Part shown: positions 30,049-38,486 of the stretch, piece after piece | Layout: every line of letters begins with the position of its first letter | Position numbering within the stretch: the first letter of the stretch is position 1 | Assembly (NCBI GenBank): GCA_963778895.1 | Contig: CAVZVZ010000005.1 | Span: 1,612,001-1,676,000 of the forward strand | Source of the DNA: CAVZVZ01 sp963778895 | GTDB taxonomy: Bacteria > Actinomycetota > Acidimicrobiia > Acidimicrobiales > Acidimicrobilacustridaceae | Reading direction: 5' to 3' | Length of the DNA: 64,000 nt | Notes under the pieces: model-generated | What the model saw: only the letters and a program-made list of their open reading frames with translations | The model's database searches: none | What the model was told of the DNA's origin: nothing | Position numbers and translations under genes: made by a program

Positions 30049-30554
30049 CCCCGCGAACGCACGGTCTTTATCGCGAGGCCGAGCGGCGCGATACGCCGCC
30101 GGAGCCTCAGAACGTGCACGTCGAGGGCGTTTCGACCAGGGGCGCCGTCGGGCCACCCTGCACGGGCCAATTGCTCCCGGCTGACCACCGCACCGAAGCG
30201 TGCGATCAACGACTCCATCAGGCGGGCCTCGACCGGGGGGAGCCCGACCCAACCCCCGTCGAAACGGAGCACACCGTCGATGTCGAGCTCGGGCACCTGA
30301 CGCTCGTGCTCGCGAACCCGGGCGTCGAGGGTCTCGACCCGAGCGCTGATGTCGGCTTCCTCGGCCGGCACGCGCACCCAGTCCTCCAGGCAGTCACTGA
30401 TCGAGGGTGGGGCGACCCCCTCTTCGACCAGCAACAAGCGGGCCCGGCCTTCCTGTTGGAGCCGGACCCTGCGTTCTTGTTCGAGGGGCCACCGCACGAG
30501 CACCACGTCCACGACGGTGGACCGTAAGGAACGAACGTTTCCGATCTGTTTCAT
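29913..30554 (-). CDS. Winged-helix (OmpR/PhoB-type) transcriptional regulator without a receiver domain
   Basis: A 213-residue protein. Residues about 90-170 form a PhoB-type winged helix (PPVEARLMESLIARFGAVVSREQL, then GRNALDVHVLRLRRRIAPLG, ending AIKTVRSRGYLLES). The N-terminal 80 residues (VVLVRWPLEQERRVRLQQEG) have no phospho-acceptor Asp pattern, so it is not a normal response regulator. The last 45 codons run antisense into gpmA and are of low complexity (SSTSMSVNGRKSSSSS). That tail may be real but non-functional. It is divergent from the cyclic-nucleotide-binding gene. Confidence 0.8.
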   Translation of the reverse strand: MKQIGNVRSLRSTVVDVVLVRWPLEQERRVRLQQEGRARLLLVEEGVAPPSISDCLEDWVRVPAEEADISARVETLDARVREHERQVPELDIDGVLRFDGGWVGLPPVEARLMESLIARFGAVVSREQLARAGWPDGAPGRNALDVHVLRLRRRIAPLGLAIKTVRSRGYLLESDAAAWFDTADAADRAASTSPTTLSSTSMSVNGRKSSSSS

Positions 30555-30621
30555 CGCCGTGACCGGCCTGTGATCTGCCTGGTACGAGGTACCGGGCTAT
30601 CCGTTGGGACGTCCGCTCATC

Positions 30622-30685
30622 GGCGCACGCTCTCACCTATTGGAGCATGGGCCCATTGGAGCATGCTCCCATCGACGCACGCTCT
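30622..30685. promoter_or_regulatory. Clustered repeats ahead of the cyclic-nucleotide-binding gene
   Basis: ATTGGAGCATG occurs twice, 16 bp apart (30639-30649 and 30655-30665). The second copy is part of the perfect palindrome GGAGCATGCTCC (30658-30669). CGCACGCTCT also occurs twice (30624-30633 and 30676-30685) and brackets the others. All lie 12-73 nt before the ATG of the gene at 30697, facing the divergent winged-helix gene, so an operator array is likely. Confidence 0.55.
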
Positions 30686-30696
30686 AAGCTCCGCGC

Positions 30697-31119
30697 ATGC
30701 CACGGAACTCATATCTGGACAGCCTGTCGCAGATCCAGCTGTTCTCCTCCATGTCGAAGCGTGACTTGCAAAAGATCGCCAAGGCATCCGACGAGATCGA
30801 CGTGCCCAGCGGGAAAGTGCTGGTCGAGCAAGAGACCCGTGGGCGGGAGGCGTTCGTGGTCATCGAGGGCACCGCGACGGTGAAGCGCAACGGCCGCAAG
30901 GTCGCCACCTTCGGCCCCGGCGACCACTTCGGCGAGCTCGCACTGCTCGACGGCGGCCCCCGGACGGCGACGATCGTGGCCGACACCCCGATGCGGGTGC
31001 TGGTCATCGGCCAGCGCGAGTTCGCCGGCGTGCTCGACGAGGTACCCGGCCTGGCCCACAAGGTGCTGGCTTCGCTGGCCCAGACCATCCGTGAACTCGA
31101 CCAGAAGGCCTTCGGCTAG
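30697..31119 (+). CDS. Cyclic-nucleotide-binding domain protein (no HTH)
   Basis: A 140-residue protein made almost entirely of one cNMP-binding domain: IQLFSSMSKRDLQKIAKASDE, VVIEGTATVKRNGRKV, and the phosphate-binding cassette FGELALLDGGPRTATIVA with its Arg. There is no DNA-binding domain, so it is not a complete CRP. It may sense cAMP and act on a partner protein. The repeat cluster directly upstream suggests regulated expression. The EtfD-like gene follows by 41 bp on the same strand. Confidence 0.85.
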   Translation: MPRNSYLDSLSQIQLFSSMSKRDLQKIAKASDEIDVPSGKVLVEQETRGREAFVVIEGTATVKRNGRKVATFGPGDHFGELALLDGGPRTATIVADTPMRVLVIGQREFAGVLDEVPGLAHKVLASLAQTIRELDQKAFG

Positions 31120-31160
31120 CTGGTGGTTTCCTGTTACCCGGGAGTAACTTCGAGCCCACG

Positions 31161-33446
31161 ATGACCGCGACCACCAGCCCGAACGAGACCGTCGAACAAG
31201 ACGGCGCCACATCTCCCAAAGGCCGTTTCCGCGCCTCGTACGCCGCCATCACCCTGGGCATCCTGTTCGCCCTGATCACGGTGGGCTCGGGCATCCTGGC
31301 CACGTTCACCCAGTGGCACGACGACAGTCCGATCACCCGCGAGACGTTCGGCGGGGTGCCGAGCGTGCTGAAGGCCGTCTTCTACATCGTCGTACCCGTG
31401 CTGATCGTCTACGGCGGCGTGCTCTTCTCGTTCCGGGTCAAGAACTGGGAACGGGGCAAGCCCGACAATCGAGCGACCACACCGCAGAACGCCAAACGCC
31501 GCCTGGCCGACTTCCGCGCCGGCGTCTACATGCAGACGCTGCTGCGGGACCCTGCGGCGGGGATCATGCACTCGCTCATCTACTTCAGCTTCCTGATCCT
31601 GCTCGCGGTGACCACCGTGCTCGAGATCAACCACCAGCTCCCGGTGGATCTGAAGTTCCTCAACGGTCGGGTGTACGAGGGCTACTCGTTCGTCGGCGAC
31701 GCGGCCGGGCTCACGCTCACGATTGGTGTGTTGTGGGCGATCGTGCGCCGTTACATCCAGCGGCCGTATCGCATCCGGATCAAGACCAAGCCCGAGCACG
31801 CCGTCATCCTCATCACCTTGCTGGCGCTGCCGGTCACTGGGTTCCTGACCGAGGGTTACCGCATCGCCGAGACCGGCATGCCGTCGTTCGAGAAGTGGTC
31901 GTTCATCGGCTATCCACTCGGCCTGCTCGTCGACGGCTCGTCGCACCTCGTCGGTTGGCACCAGTTCTGGTGGATCACCCACGTGACGACCTTCCTCGTG
32001 TTCCTGGCGATCCTGCCGGTGACGATGCTGCGTCACATGTTCACGTCGCCGCTGAACATGTACCTGCGCGATCGCGAACGGCCCAAGGGCGCGATGAAAC
32101 CCATGCCGAACCTGATGGAGACCGAGCTCGAATCGTTCGGGGCCAGCACCATCGAGGACTTCACCTGGAAGCAGCTCCTCGACACCGACGCGTGCACGAT
32201 GTGCGGCCGCTGTACGGCAGTGTGCCCGGCCCACGCGACGGGCAAGCCGCTCGACCCCCGCGAGATCGTGCTGAAGACGGGTGAGGTCATGGCGGCCACC
32301 GGCACCCCGGTGGTGTCGCCCCCGATCGGCACCGTGCCCGACATAGTGATCCGGGCCGATTCGGTGTTCGAGCGCATCCAGCCCGAAGAAGTGTGGGCGT
32401 GCACGTCGTGCAAGGCGTGCGACGAGAACTGCCCGGTGAACATCGAGATCCTCGACAAGATCCTCGACATGCGGCGCTACCTGTCGCTCATGGAGTCGAA
32501 CTTCCCCACCGAGCTCGGCAACGCGTACCGGTCGATGGAGAACTCGGGCAACCCGTGGGGCATCAGCCAGGCCGAGCGCGGTGATTGGGCATCGAAGCTC
32601 GAGGGCATCGAGATCATCGACGGTACCGATCCGCTCGAGGCCGAATACCTCTACTGGGTCGGCTGCGCCGGATCGTTCGACGACAAGAACAAGAAGGTCA
32701 GCCAAGCCATGGCTCGGTTGCTCGAACGGGCGGGCGTGTCGTTCGCGATCCTCGGTCCGTCCGAGATGTGCACCGGCGATCCTGCTCGCCGGTCGGGCAA
32801 CGAGTACATCTTCCAGATGCTGGCCATGCAGAACATCGAGACGTTCGAGAACATGGGCGTGAAGAAGATCATCACGCAGTGCCCGCACTGCTTCAACACG
32901 CTGGCGAACGAGTACCCGCAACTCGGTGGCAACTACGAGGTCGTCCACCACAGCCAGTTCCTCGAGTTCCTGATCGACACGGGCAAGCTCGACCTGTCCG
33001 AAGCTCGGCTGGACGAGCGCATCGTGTACCACGACTCGTGCTACCTCGGTCGCCACAACGACGTGTACCTGGCGCCGCGCAAGGTCATCGGGTCACTGAA
33101 GGGCATCGACATCGTCGAGGCTCCGCGCAACGGCACCAAGGGCATGTGCTGCGGTGCGGGTGGCGCGCGGATGTGGATGGAGGAGCACACCGGCAAGCAG
33201 GTGAACGTCGAGCGCTCGCAAGAGCTGATCGCGACCGGTGCCTCGAGGATCGCCACAGCCTGCCCGTTCTGTTACATCATGATCGACGATGGTGTGAAGG
33301 GTGAAGGCCTCGACGACGACCAGGTCAAGGTGGCCGACATCGCGATGCATCTCCTCGAAGCTCTCGAACACGGCGAGAGTGGAACAGCAGTCACCGTTGG
33401 GGCAGCAGCGGAGGATCAAGGTGGCGCGACGCAAGTCGAAGGTTGA
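31161..33446 (+). CDS. etfD: Membrane-bound Fe-S oxidoreductase, EtfD/HdrD-like
   Basis: Most similar in architecture to mycobacterial EtfD, which passes electrons from electron-transfer flavoprotein to the quinone pool during fatty acid oxidation. The 761-residue protein has about six N-terminal membrane helices (residues 25-300, NarI-like). Two 4Fe-4S motifs follow (CTMCGRCTAVCP and CTSCKACDENCP), then two CCG-type domains (EMCTGDPARRSGNE ... TQCPHCF; SCYLGRHNDVY ... GMCCGAGGARMW; CPFCYIM). The order fits a heterodisulfide-reductase-like fusion. ATG start; 41 bp after the cNMP-binding gene. Assignment to EtfD rather than another HdrD-like protein is inference. Confidence 0.85.
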   Translation: MTATTSPNETVEQDGATSPKGRFRASYAAITLGILFALITVGSGILATFTQWHDDSPITRETFGGVPSVLKAVFYIVVPVLIVYGGVLFSFRVKNWERGKPDNRATTPQNAKRRLADFRAGVYMQTLLRDPAAGIMHSLIYFSFLILLAVTTVLEINHQLPVDLKFLNGRVYEGYSFVGDAAGLTLTIGVLWAIVRRYIQRPYRIRIKTKPEHAVILITLLALPVTGFLTEGYRIAETGMPSFEKWSFIGYPLGLLVDGSSHLVGWHQFWWITHVTTFLVFLAILPVTMLRHMFTSPLNMYLRDRERPKGAMKPMPNLMETELESFGASTIEDFTWKQLLDTDACTMCGRCTAVCPAHATGKPLDPREIVLKTGEVMAATGTPVVSPPIGTVPDIVIRADSVFERIQPEEVWACTSCKACDENCPVNIEILDKILDMRRYLSLMESNFPTELGNAYRSMENSGNPWGISQAERGDWASKLEGIEIIDGTDPLEAEYLYWVGCAGSFDDKNKKVSQAMARLLERAGVSFAILGPSEMCTGDPARRSGNEYIFQMLAMQNIETFENMGVKKIITQCPHCFNTLANEYPQLGGNYEVVHHSQFLEFLIDTGKLDLSEARLDERIVYHDSCYLGRHNDVYLAPRKVIGSLKGIDIVEAPRNGTKGMCCGAGGARMWMEEHTGKQVNVERSQELIATGASRIATACPFCYIMIDDGVKGEGLDDDQVKVADIAMHLLEALEHGESGTAVTVGAAAEDQGGATQVEG

Positions 33447-33876
33447 GCAACCCACCGGGCCCACACGGGTTCTGGTGGTCGATGACAACGCCGATGCCTG
33501 CGAGCTCATCGCTCGGATCGTCGAGTCCGCCGGCTGGACCGCCACGCGGTGTTACGCGCCCGATGACGCCCTCGACAAGCTCGACAACGGTGATCCGCCG
33601 TTCAAAGCCGTCATCGCCGACTTCCAGAGCGGCGGAACCGGGGCCAGCCTGGAGTTGCTCGATGCCGTCCGTCGCAGCAAGGACTCCAGCGAGGTGCCGG
33701 TGCTGCTGCTCACGCGCAGCGAGACGAACCGCATGTTCGCCTGGGAGTCCGGCGCCGATGCCTTCCTGATCCGCCCGTTCCACGCCGATGACCTGATCAA
33801 CGAGGTGTACGCGGTGCTGACCCGGTCCGTCGAGGAGCGCGAGGCCTGGCGCGAGGAGCAGCTGGCCGAGGACTGA
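33421..33876 (+). CDS. Single-domain response regulator (receiver)
   Basis: A 151-residue receiver protein with no output domain. RVLVVDDNADACELIARIVE has the acidic pocket, VIADFQSGGTG the phospho-acceptor Asp, and VLLLTRSETNRMF the Thr. The usual invariant Lys is Arg here (DAFLIRPFHADDL), which may alter its phosphorylation chemistry. The GTG start is backed by GGAGG ten bases upstream, and overlaps the end of the EtfD-like gene by 26 nt. A basic N-terminal extension of about 20 residues precedes the domain. No histidine kinase is nearby. Confidence 0.85.
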   Translation: MARRKSKVEQPTGPTRVLVVDDNADACELIARIVESAGWTATRCYAPDDALDKLDNGDPPFKAVIADFQSGGTGASLELLDAVRRSKDSSEVPVLLLTRSETNRMFAWESGADAFLIRPFHADDLINEVYAVLTRSVEEREAWREEQLAED

Positions 33877-34632
33877 TCACCCGAGCGCGACGGGATCGCC
33901 GAGTCGGACCGTTCCCGGCTGGGTGACGTTCGCGTACACACCGAGGTTCTGTTGGTTGACGCGGTTGATCGTCTTGAAGACGTCGAGGTCGCGTTCGATG
34001 TCGCGTGGGGGCTGCGCGCGCGTGGTCATGACGCAACGCACGGTTGGCAAGATCACGTCGAGTTCGACCTCACCGACGCGAACGGTCTTGCCGACCCAGT
34101 CGTTCTCGACGAAGTCGTCCTCGGTCGCGTCGACCAGGATCGAAGGGCGGAAGCGGTCGGCCGTCCAGTTCCCCTGAGGGTGTGCAGCTGAACCCGCGCG
34201 CAGACTGGCAGTGGTGAGCACGTGAACGGGTGACAGATCGAGAAACCGACCGGACGTCATCGGCATGTCGAACACGTCGACATCCGGATCGAGATCGAGG
34301 CTGGCTTCGTAGATCCGATCACCGGAGTCCGAGGCCGAATGGAGGGCGACGGCGGACCCCAGCCACTCGCTCAACTGTGCGTCGCGGGTGGGGTCGTCGG
34401 GTGCGATCTCGGTGCCGTCGGGCAGGGTGATGATCGGGCCCTCGGCGGTGGTGCTCGCGCTGGCCTCGAGCAAGGCCCCGTGCCGCTTCGCCGACCACAC
34501 CTTGCCCGTCTCGGCCTCGACGATGCCCCAACGGCGATCGCCGTCGAGCCCGGTCGGGTCGATGGTCGTCTCGCTCAGTTGCTCACCCTGCAGCGACTTC
34601 ACGGGATAGCGGTTGATGCCGACGACTCGCAT
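33877..34632 (-). CDS. MOSC domain-containing protein
   Basis: A 251-residue protein with an MOSC N-terminal beta-barrel (MRVVGINRYPVKSLQGEQL, GLDGDRRWGIVEAETGKV) and the C-terminal MOSC domain with the sulfur-carrier Cys in PTVRCVMTTRAQPPRD. MOSC proteins carry sulfur or bind molybdenum cofactor (mARC-type reductases). The ATG matches the family start; an extension upstream is not supported. It is convergent with the receiver gene, with stop codons adjacent. Confidence 0.88.
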   Translation of the reverse strand: MRVVGINRYPVKSLQGEQLSETTIDPTGLDGDRRWGIVEAETGKVWSAKRHGALLEASASTTAEGPIITLPDGTEIAPDDPTRDAQLSEWLGSAVALHSASDSGDRIYEASLDLDPDVDVFDMPMTSGRFLDLSPVHVLTTASLRAGSAAHPQGNWTADRFRPSILVDATEDDFVENDWVGKTVRVGEVELDVILPTVRCVMTTRAQPPRDIERDLDVFKTINRVNQQNLGVYANVTQPGTVRLGDPVALG

Positions 34633-34720
34633 GCAGGGGAGCGTAGCTTGGGGGCCGTTGTGCGCCCCTACCTGCAACTTCGTGAGCAGGCTGCCCCGCT
34701 CGCGGCACCGACTCGGCTGA

Positions 34721-35131
34721 GGCGATCAGCGCCACGCCACGCTGGGGACCGGCGGCTCGTTCTATCTCGTCGAGGGCGATGTCGCGCACCACGAGGCTCA
34801 CGTCGTGACGAACGACGTCGAGTGCCCATCGCTGTCGCCCGACGGCACGCGCGTGGCCTACAAGGTGCGCCACGACGACGGTCTCGGGCTCGTCACGTGG
34901 ACGCTCGCCGTGCTCGACCTGAAGACCATGGCGCGTACCGACCTGGCCGAAACTCGCAACGTCGACGATCAAGTGGCATGGCTCGACGACGCCACGATCA
35001 TGTACGGGCTCGACGACGCCAACTCCTTCTCGCCCCAGACCGACGTCTACACGGTGCCGGCCGATGGGTCCGGCCAACCGACACTGCTCGTCGAAGCCGC
35101 CTGGTCGCCGGTGGTCGTTCCGGCGGGCTGA
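34721..35131 (+). pseudogene. Fragment of a TolB/WD40-like beta-propeller protein
   Basis: A reading frame open from 34721 encodes beta-propeller repeats (GGSFYLVEGDVAHHEAHV, CPSLSPDGTRVAYKVRHDDG, LAVLDLKTMARTDLAE, VAWLDDATIMYGLDD). An in-frame stop precedes it at 34718. No start codon with a ribosome-binding site is obvious; a GTG exists at 34805. The protein looks truncated at the N-terminus, since a full propeller has several more repeats. The 85 bp before it contain short pieces in the other frames that may continue the protein, so further frame breaks are possible. Either a remnant or a broken gene. Confidence 0.5.
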
Positions 35132-35164
35132 CAGCCTGTTCTCGGGGTGGGCCAAGATGGGCCC

Positions 35165-36682
35165 GTGAGCCGACCGAACGTCTTGTTCATCACCGTCGAC
35201 CAGTGGCGCGCCGAATGCCTCTCGGCGGCCGGTCATCCCATCGTCGAGACCCCGAACCTCGATCGACTGGCGCGGCAGGGAGTGCGGTTCACACAGCACT
35301 TCGCCAACTGTGCGCCCTGTGGCCCGAGCCGTGCATCGTTGTTGACGGGTCAGTACCTGATGAACCATCGGTCGGGATTGAACGGCACGCCGCTCGATGA
35401 CCGGTTCACCAACATCGCGCGCGAGGCGCGCCTGCTGGGCTACGACCCGGTGTTGTTCGGCTACACGGACACGAGCCTCGACCCTCGGACGTTCGACGAT
35501 CCCATGCACCCGTTGCTGCGCAGCTATGAAGGCGTGCTTCCGGGTTTCACCGAAGGGCTCACCATGCCGGAGCCCTTCCAGCCGTGGCTCGACTTCTTGC
35601 GCGCGCACGGCCACGACTTCAGTGATCGCAACGAGGCCGCGTTCGATCCCGACCCGTCGTACGACGTCGCCGGCCACGGATCCACGTGGGCACCGGCGAT
35701 CTTCCCGGCCGATCACAGCATCAGCGCGTTCCTGACCGACACGATGCTCGGCCACCTTCGTCAGGCCGACGACGGGTGGTTCGTGCACGCGAGCTACTTG
35801 CGTCCACACCCGCCCTGGCGCGCCACGCGGGAGTACCACGACCGGTATGACCCCGCCGACATGCTGGCGCCCAACCGGCTCGCCACGGCGGACGACGAAG
35901 CGGCTCGCCATCCCTTCCTCGCGAGTGCCCTGAGCTTGTCCTTCGTGCGGGCACCGCAGGACGAGCACGAACAGCGCCAGCAGGCGGCGACCTACTACGC
36001 ACTCATGAACGAGGTCGACGATCAGATAGGGCGTGTCCTCGATTGGCTCGAGTCGACGGGCGCGATCAACGACACCCTGATACTGCTCACGTGTGATCAC
36101 GGCGAACAGCTCGGAGACCATTGGTTCACCCAGAAGCTGGGCTGGTTCGACGAGTCCTACCGCATCCCGTTGATCATCCGAGACCCGCGTGCCGACGCGG
36201 CCGGCACGCGGGGGACGACCGTCGACGCCTTCACCGAGAACGTCGATGTCATGCCCACCCTGCTCGACTGGCTCGGCGTCGACGAGCTGCCACTGCAGTG
36301 CGACGGTCGCAGCCTTCTGCCCTTTGTCCACGGCAACCCACCGCAGGACTGGCGGGATGAGGTGCGCTGGGAGTTCGACTTCCGCATCCCGCAGATGCGC
36401 CCGCATCCGCTGGGCATGCGCATGGACCAGGCCGTGCTCGCTGTCGTTCGCACCGCGGACCGGAAGTACGTGCACTTCCCGACGCTGCCCACGGTCTTGG
36501 AGGATCTCGTCGAAGACCCGGGCGAACTACGAGACGTCAGCACGGATGCGCGCTACCGCGACGACCTGCTGGCCATGAAGGACCGCATGTTGAACTGGCG
36601 GATCGAGTACGCCGAGCGCACCCTCGGCGGCATGATGTTGACCGCCAACGGCGTGTACGAAGGGCGCGACTGGCCTCGCTAG
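35165..36682 (+). CDS. Sulfatase-family hydrolase (formylglycine type)
   Basis: A 505-residue alkaline-phosphatase-superfamily enzyme of the type I sulfatase/phosphonate monoester hydrolase group. The start PNVLFITVDQWRAECL supplies metal-binding Asp12. CGPSRASLLTG contains the C-x-P-S-R signature, with Cys52 expected to become formylglycine. HHGEQL-type metal binding is at LLTCDHGEQLGDH, and FTQKLGWFDESYRIPLII carries the second catalytic Lys. The GTG start is preferred because an upstream extension is short and unlike the family. The substrate is unknown. A maturase is needed and none is nearby (EgtB has an FGE-like fold but a different job). Confidence 0.9.
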   Translation: MSRPNVLFITVDQWRAECLSAAGHPIVETPNLDRLARQGVRFTQHFANCAPCGPSRASLLTGQYLMNHRSGLNGTPLDDRFTNIAREARLLGYDPVLFGYTDTSLDPRTFDDPMHPLLRSYEGVLPGFTEGLTMPEPFQPWLDFLRAHGHDFSDRNEAAFDPDPSYDVAGHGSTWAPAIFPADHSISAFLTDTMLGHLRQADDGWFVHASYLRPHPPWRATREYHDRYDPADMLAPNRLATADDEAARHPFLASALSLSFVRAPQDEHEQRQQAATYYALMNEVDDQIGRVLDWLESTGAINDTLILLTCDHGEQLGDHWFTQKLGWFDESYRIPLIIRDPRADAAGTRGTTVDAFTENVDVMPTLLDWLGVDELPLQCDGRSLLPFVHGNPPQDWRDEVRWEFDFRIPQMRPHPLGMRMDQAVLAVVRTADRKYVHFPTLPTVLEDLVEDPGELRDVSTDARYRDDLLAMKDRMLNWRIEYAERTLGGMMLTANGVYEGRDWPR

Positions 36683-36683
36683 C

Positions 36684-36702
36684 CGAACTGGCTGGCAGTT
36701 CG
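36684..36702. terminator. Bidirectional hairpin between sulfatase and agmatinase-family genes
   Basis: CGAACTG-GCTGG-CAGTTCG, a perfect 7-bp stem with a 5-nt loop, fills the 20-bp space between the convergent stops. Without a U-run on either side it is a weak intrinsic terminator at best, but its position between two stops makes that role likely. Confidence 0.55.
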
Positions 36703-37653
36703 TCAGGTTGAGGCGGTCCAGGCCGACACAAGGTCGTGCGCGAGCGTGGCCGCCGCCAGCGCAGTGATACCGGCGACGTCGAACGGGGGTGACACCTCGA
36801 CGACGTCGGCACCGACGATGTTCAGGCGATCGGCGCACCGACGCCACAGCGTGAGCGCTTGCGCGGTGCTGAGCCCGCCGGCCACCGGCGTACCGGTGCC
36901 CGGTGCGAACGCGGGATCGAGGCAGTCGACGTCGAACGTGGCGTAACACGGCCCGTCACCGATGCGGCTGGTGATGCGGTCGAGGGTGGCATCGAGGCCG
37001 TGCTCGTGCAGCCACGGGGCGTCGACGCTGTCGAGACCCATCGAGTCGTCGTTCCACGTACGGATACCGACCTGGATCGTCGTGTCCGGGTCGATGAGTC
37101 CGTCGTTCACGGCGCGACGGAACATCGATCCGTGGTCGAGGCGTTCGCCGTCGTCGGGCCAGGTGTCGGTGTGGGCGTCGAAGTGGAGCAGCGCGAGCGG
37201 TTCGCCGTGGTGGGACCGTTGTGCGCGAAGTAGCGGGTACGAGATGAAGTGATCACCACCGAGCGACAGCAGCTTCGTCCCGGTGCTGAGGATCTCGGTC
37301 GCGCAGCCTTCGATGGTCGGCACCACGGTTTCGCTGCGATTGGTGTCGAACGCAACGTCGCCGCAGTCGACGATGCGACCACGCTGTACGGGATCGAAGC
37401 CGTACGGGAAGTTCGGGAGCTCGGACAACTTGGCCGACTCGGCGCGGATGGCGTTCGGCCCTTCTCGCGCACCCGACCTTCCGGTCGTGGCCAGGTCGAG
37501 CGGCACGCCGAGGATCGCGATGTCGGCCTCGGTGAGGTCCCGGCTGTACGGCGCCCGCCCGAACGACATCACGCCGGCGTAGGTGAGCGCCGGCCACCGG
37601 TCGGGACCGTCGGGCGTCAGGAACGGCACCGGCTCAGCCTCCCATAGGATCAC
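36703..37653 (-). CDS. Agmatinase/arginase-family ureohydrolase
   Basis: A 316-residue ureohydrolase with the manganese-binding motifs GGDHFISYPLL, HFDAHTDTW and ATFDVDCLDPAFAPGTGTP. The N-terminus (LTYAGVMSFGRAPYSRDLT) is agmatinase-like. The usual product is urea plus putrescine (from agmatine) or a guanidino-acid product; the exact substrate cannot be fixed. It is intact, convergent with the sulfatase and divergent from the double-hotdog gene, whose start is 27 bp away. Confidence 0.92.
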   Translation of the reverse strand: MILWEAEPVPFLTPDGPDRWPALTYAGVMSFGRAPYSRDLTEADIAILGVPLDLATTGRSGAREGPNAIRAESAKLSELPNFPYGFDPVQRGRIVDCGDVAFDTNRSETVVPTIEGCATEILSTGTKLLSLGGDHFISYPLLRAQRSHHGEPLALLHFDAHTDTWPDDGERLDHGSMFRRAVNDGLIDPDTTIQVGIRTWNDDSMGLDSVDAPWLHEHGLDATLDRITSRIGDGPCYATFDVDCLDPAFAPGTGTPVAGGLSTAQALTLWRRCADRLNIVGADVVEVSPPFDVAGITALAAATLAHDLVSAWTAST

Positions 37654-37679
37654 GGCCCCATGGCGATGAGGATCCTGCC

Positions 37680-38486
37680 TTGACCGACATTCCCGAACCT
37701 CTCTTGACTGCGGTCCCGACCCGGCTCGGTGTCACGGCGCGGTTCGACGACGGCCAACTCGAGCTCCACCTGAGGCCCCAACCGGAGACGCTGCACCACG
37801 GCGTGATCCGCGCCAGCGTGTTGTCTTACGTGATCGATGTCGTCGCCGGGATAACGATCGATCGCGATCCCGCGGTCTGGACACTCACGACCGACATGAC
37901 GGTGCGGATGCGATGCGCCCCCGCACCCCGACTGATCACGGCGGTCAATCAGGTCGTCCGGCGCGGGCGACGATCGGTCACCTGCACGGTCGAGCTCACG
38001 GATGACGACGGTGCATCCTTCGCGGCGGGCGCGATCGGCTTTGCGAGCATCCCGAGGAAGGACACCGATCCACCGAAGCCGCTCCTCGCTCTGGAAGCGG
38101 CACCGGAGCTGTTTGCCGGCCTTCCGGGGCTGACCCGTCCGCTGCGGGAGGAGGCCGGCATCGAGGTCGTCGATGCAGTGCACGGTGTCGTGCAGGTCGA
38201 GGTGACTCCGGCCCTGCGCAACCCGGTCGGCACCTTGCAGGGCGCGATGGTCGCCTTGCTCGCCGAGGCCGCCGCCGAGGAGTTGTTGGCGGCACGAACT
38301 GGGGAGGCGGTGGTGATCACCGACCTCGACCTGCGTTACCTGGCTCAGGCCCCGAACGGCCCGGTGCGCGCGACGGCGCGCGCCCTCGACGACACGATGT
38401 TGCCCGCGGTCGAGATATCGCTCGTCGACACCTCTACTGACACGCTGACGACGTTGGCCTACGCGCGAGGCGCGGTACCGACGTAG
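37680..38486 (+). CDS. Double-hotdog thioesterase-like protein (PaaI type)
   Basis: A 268-residue protein with two hotdog-fold halves. The first runs to about residue 130 (HHGVIRASVLSYVIDVVAGIT, then the strand TLTTDMTVRMRC). The second includes NPVGTLQGAMVALLAEAAAEELL and VVITDLDLRYLAQAP; G-T-L-Q-G-A is the usual PaaI-like helix. The start is TTG with a GAGGA sequence about 9 nt before it. It is predicted to hydrolyse an acyl-CoA; the substrate is unknown. Its stop abuts the convergent molybdopterin oxidoreductase stop. Confidence 0.85.
   Translation: MTDIPEPLLTAVPTRLGVTARFDDGQLELHLRPQPETLHHGVIRASVLSYVIDVVAGITIDRDPAVWTLTTDMTVRMRCAPAPRLITAVNQVVRRGRRSVTCTVELTDDDGASFAAGAIGFASIPRKDTDPPKPLLALEAAPELFAGLPGLTRPLREEAGIEVVDAVHGVVQVEVTPALRNPVGTLQGAMVALLAEAAAEELLAARTGEAVVITDLDLRYLAQAPNGPVRATARALDDTMLPAVEISLVDTSTDTLTTLAYARGAVPT

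Noticed and set aside
31134..33056. Minus-strand open frame opposite the EtfD-like gene
   Set aside because: Mirror of the true gene; rich in Arg, His and Val without any recognisable domain.
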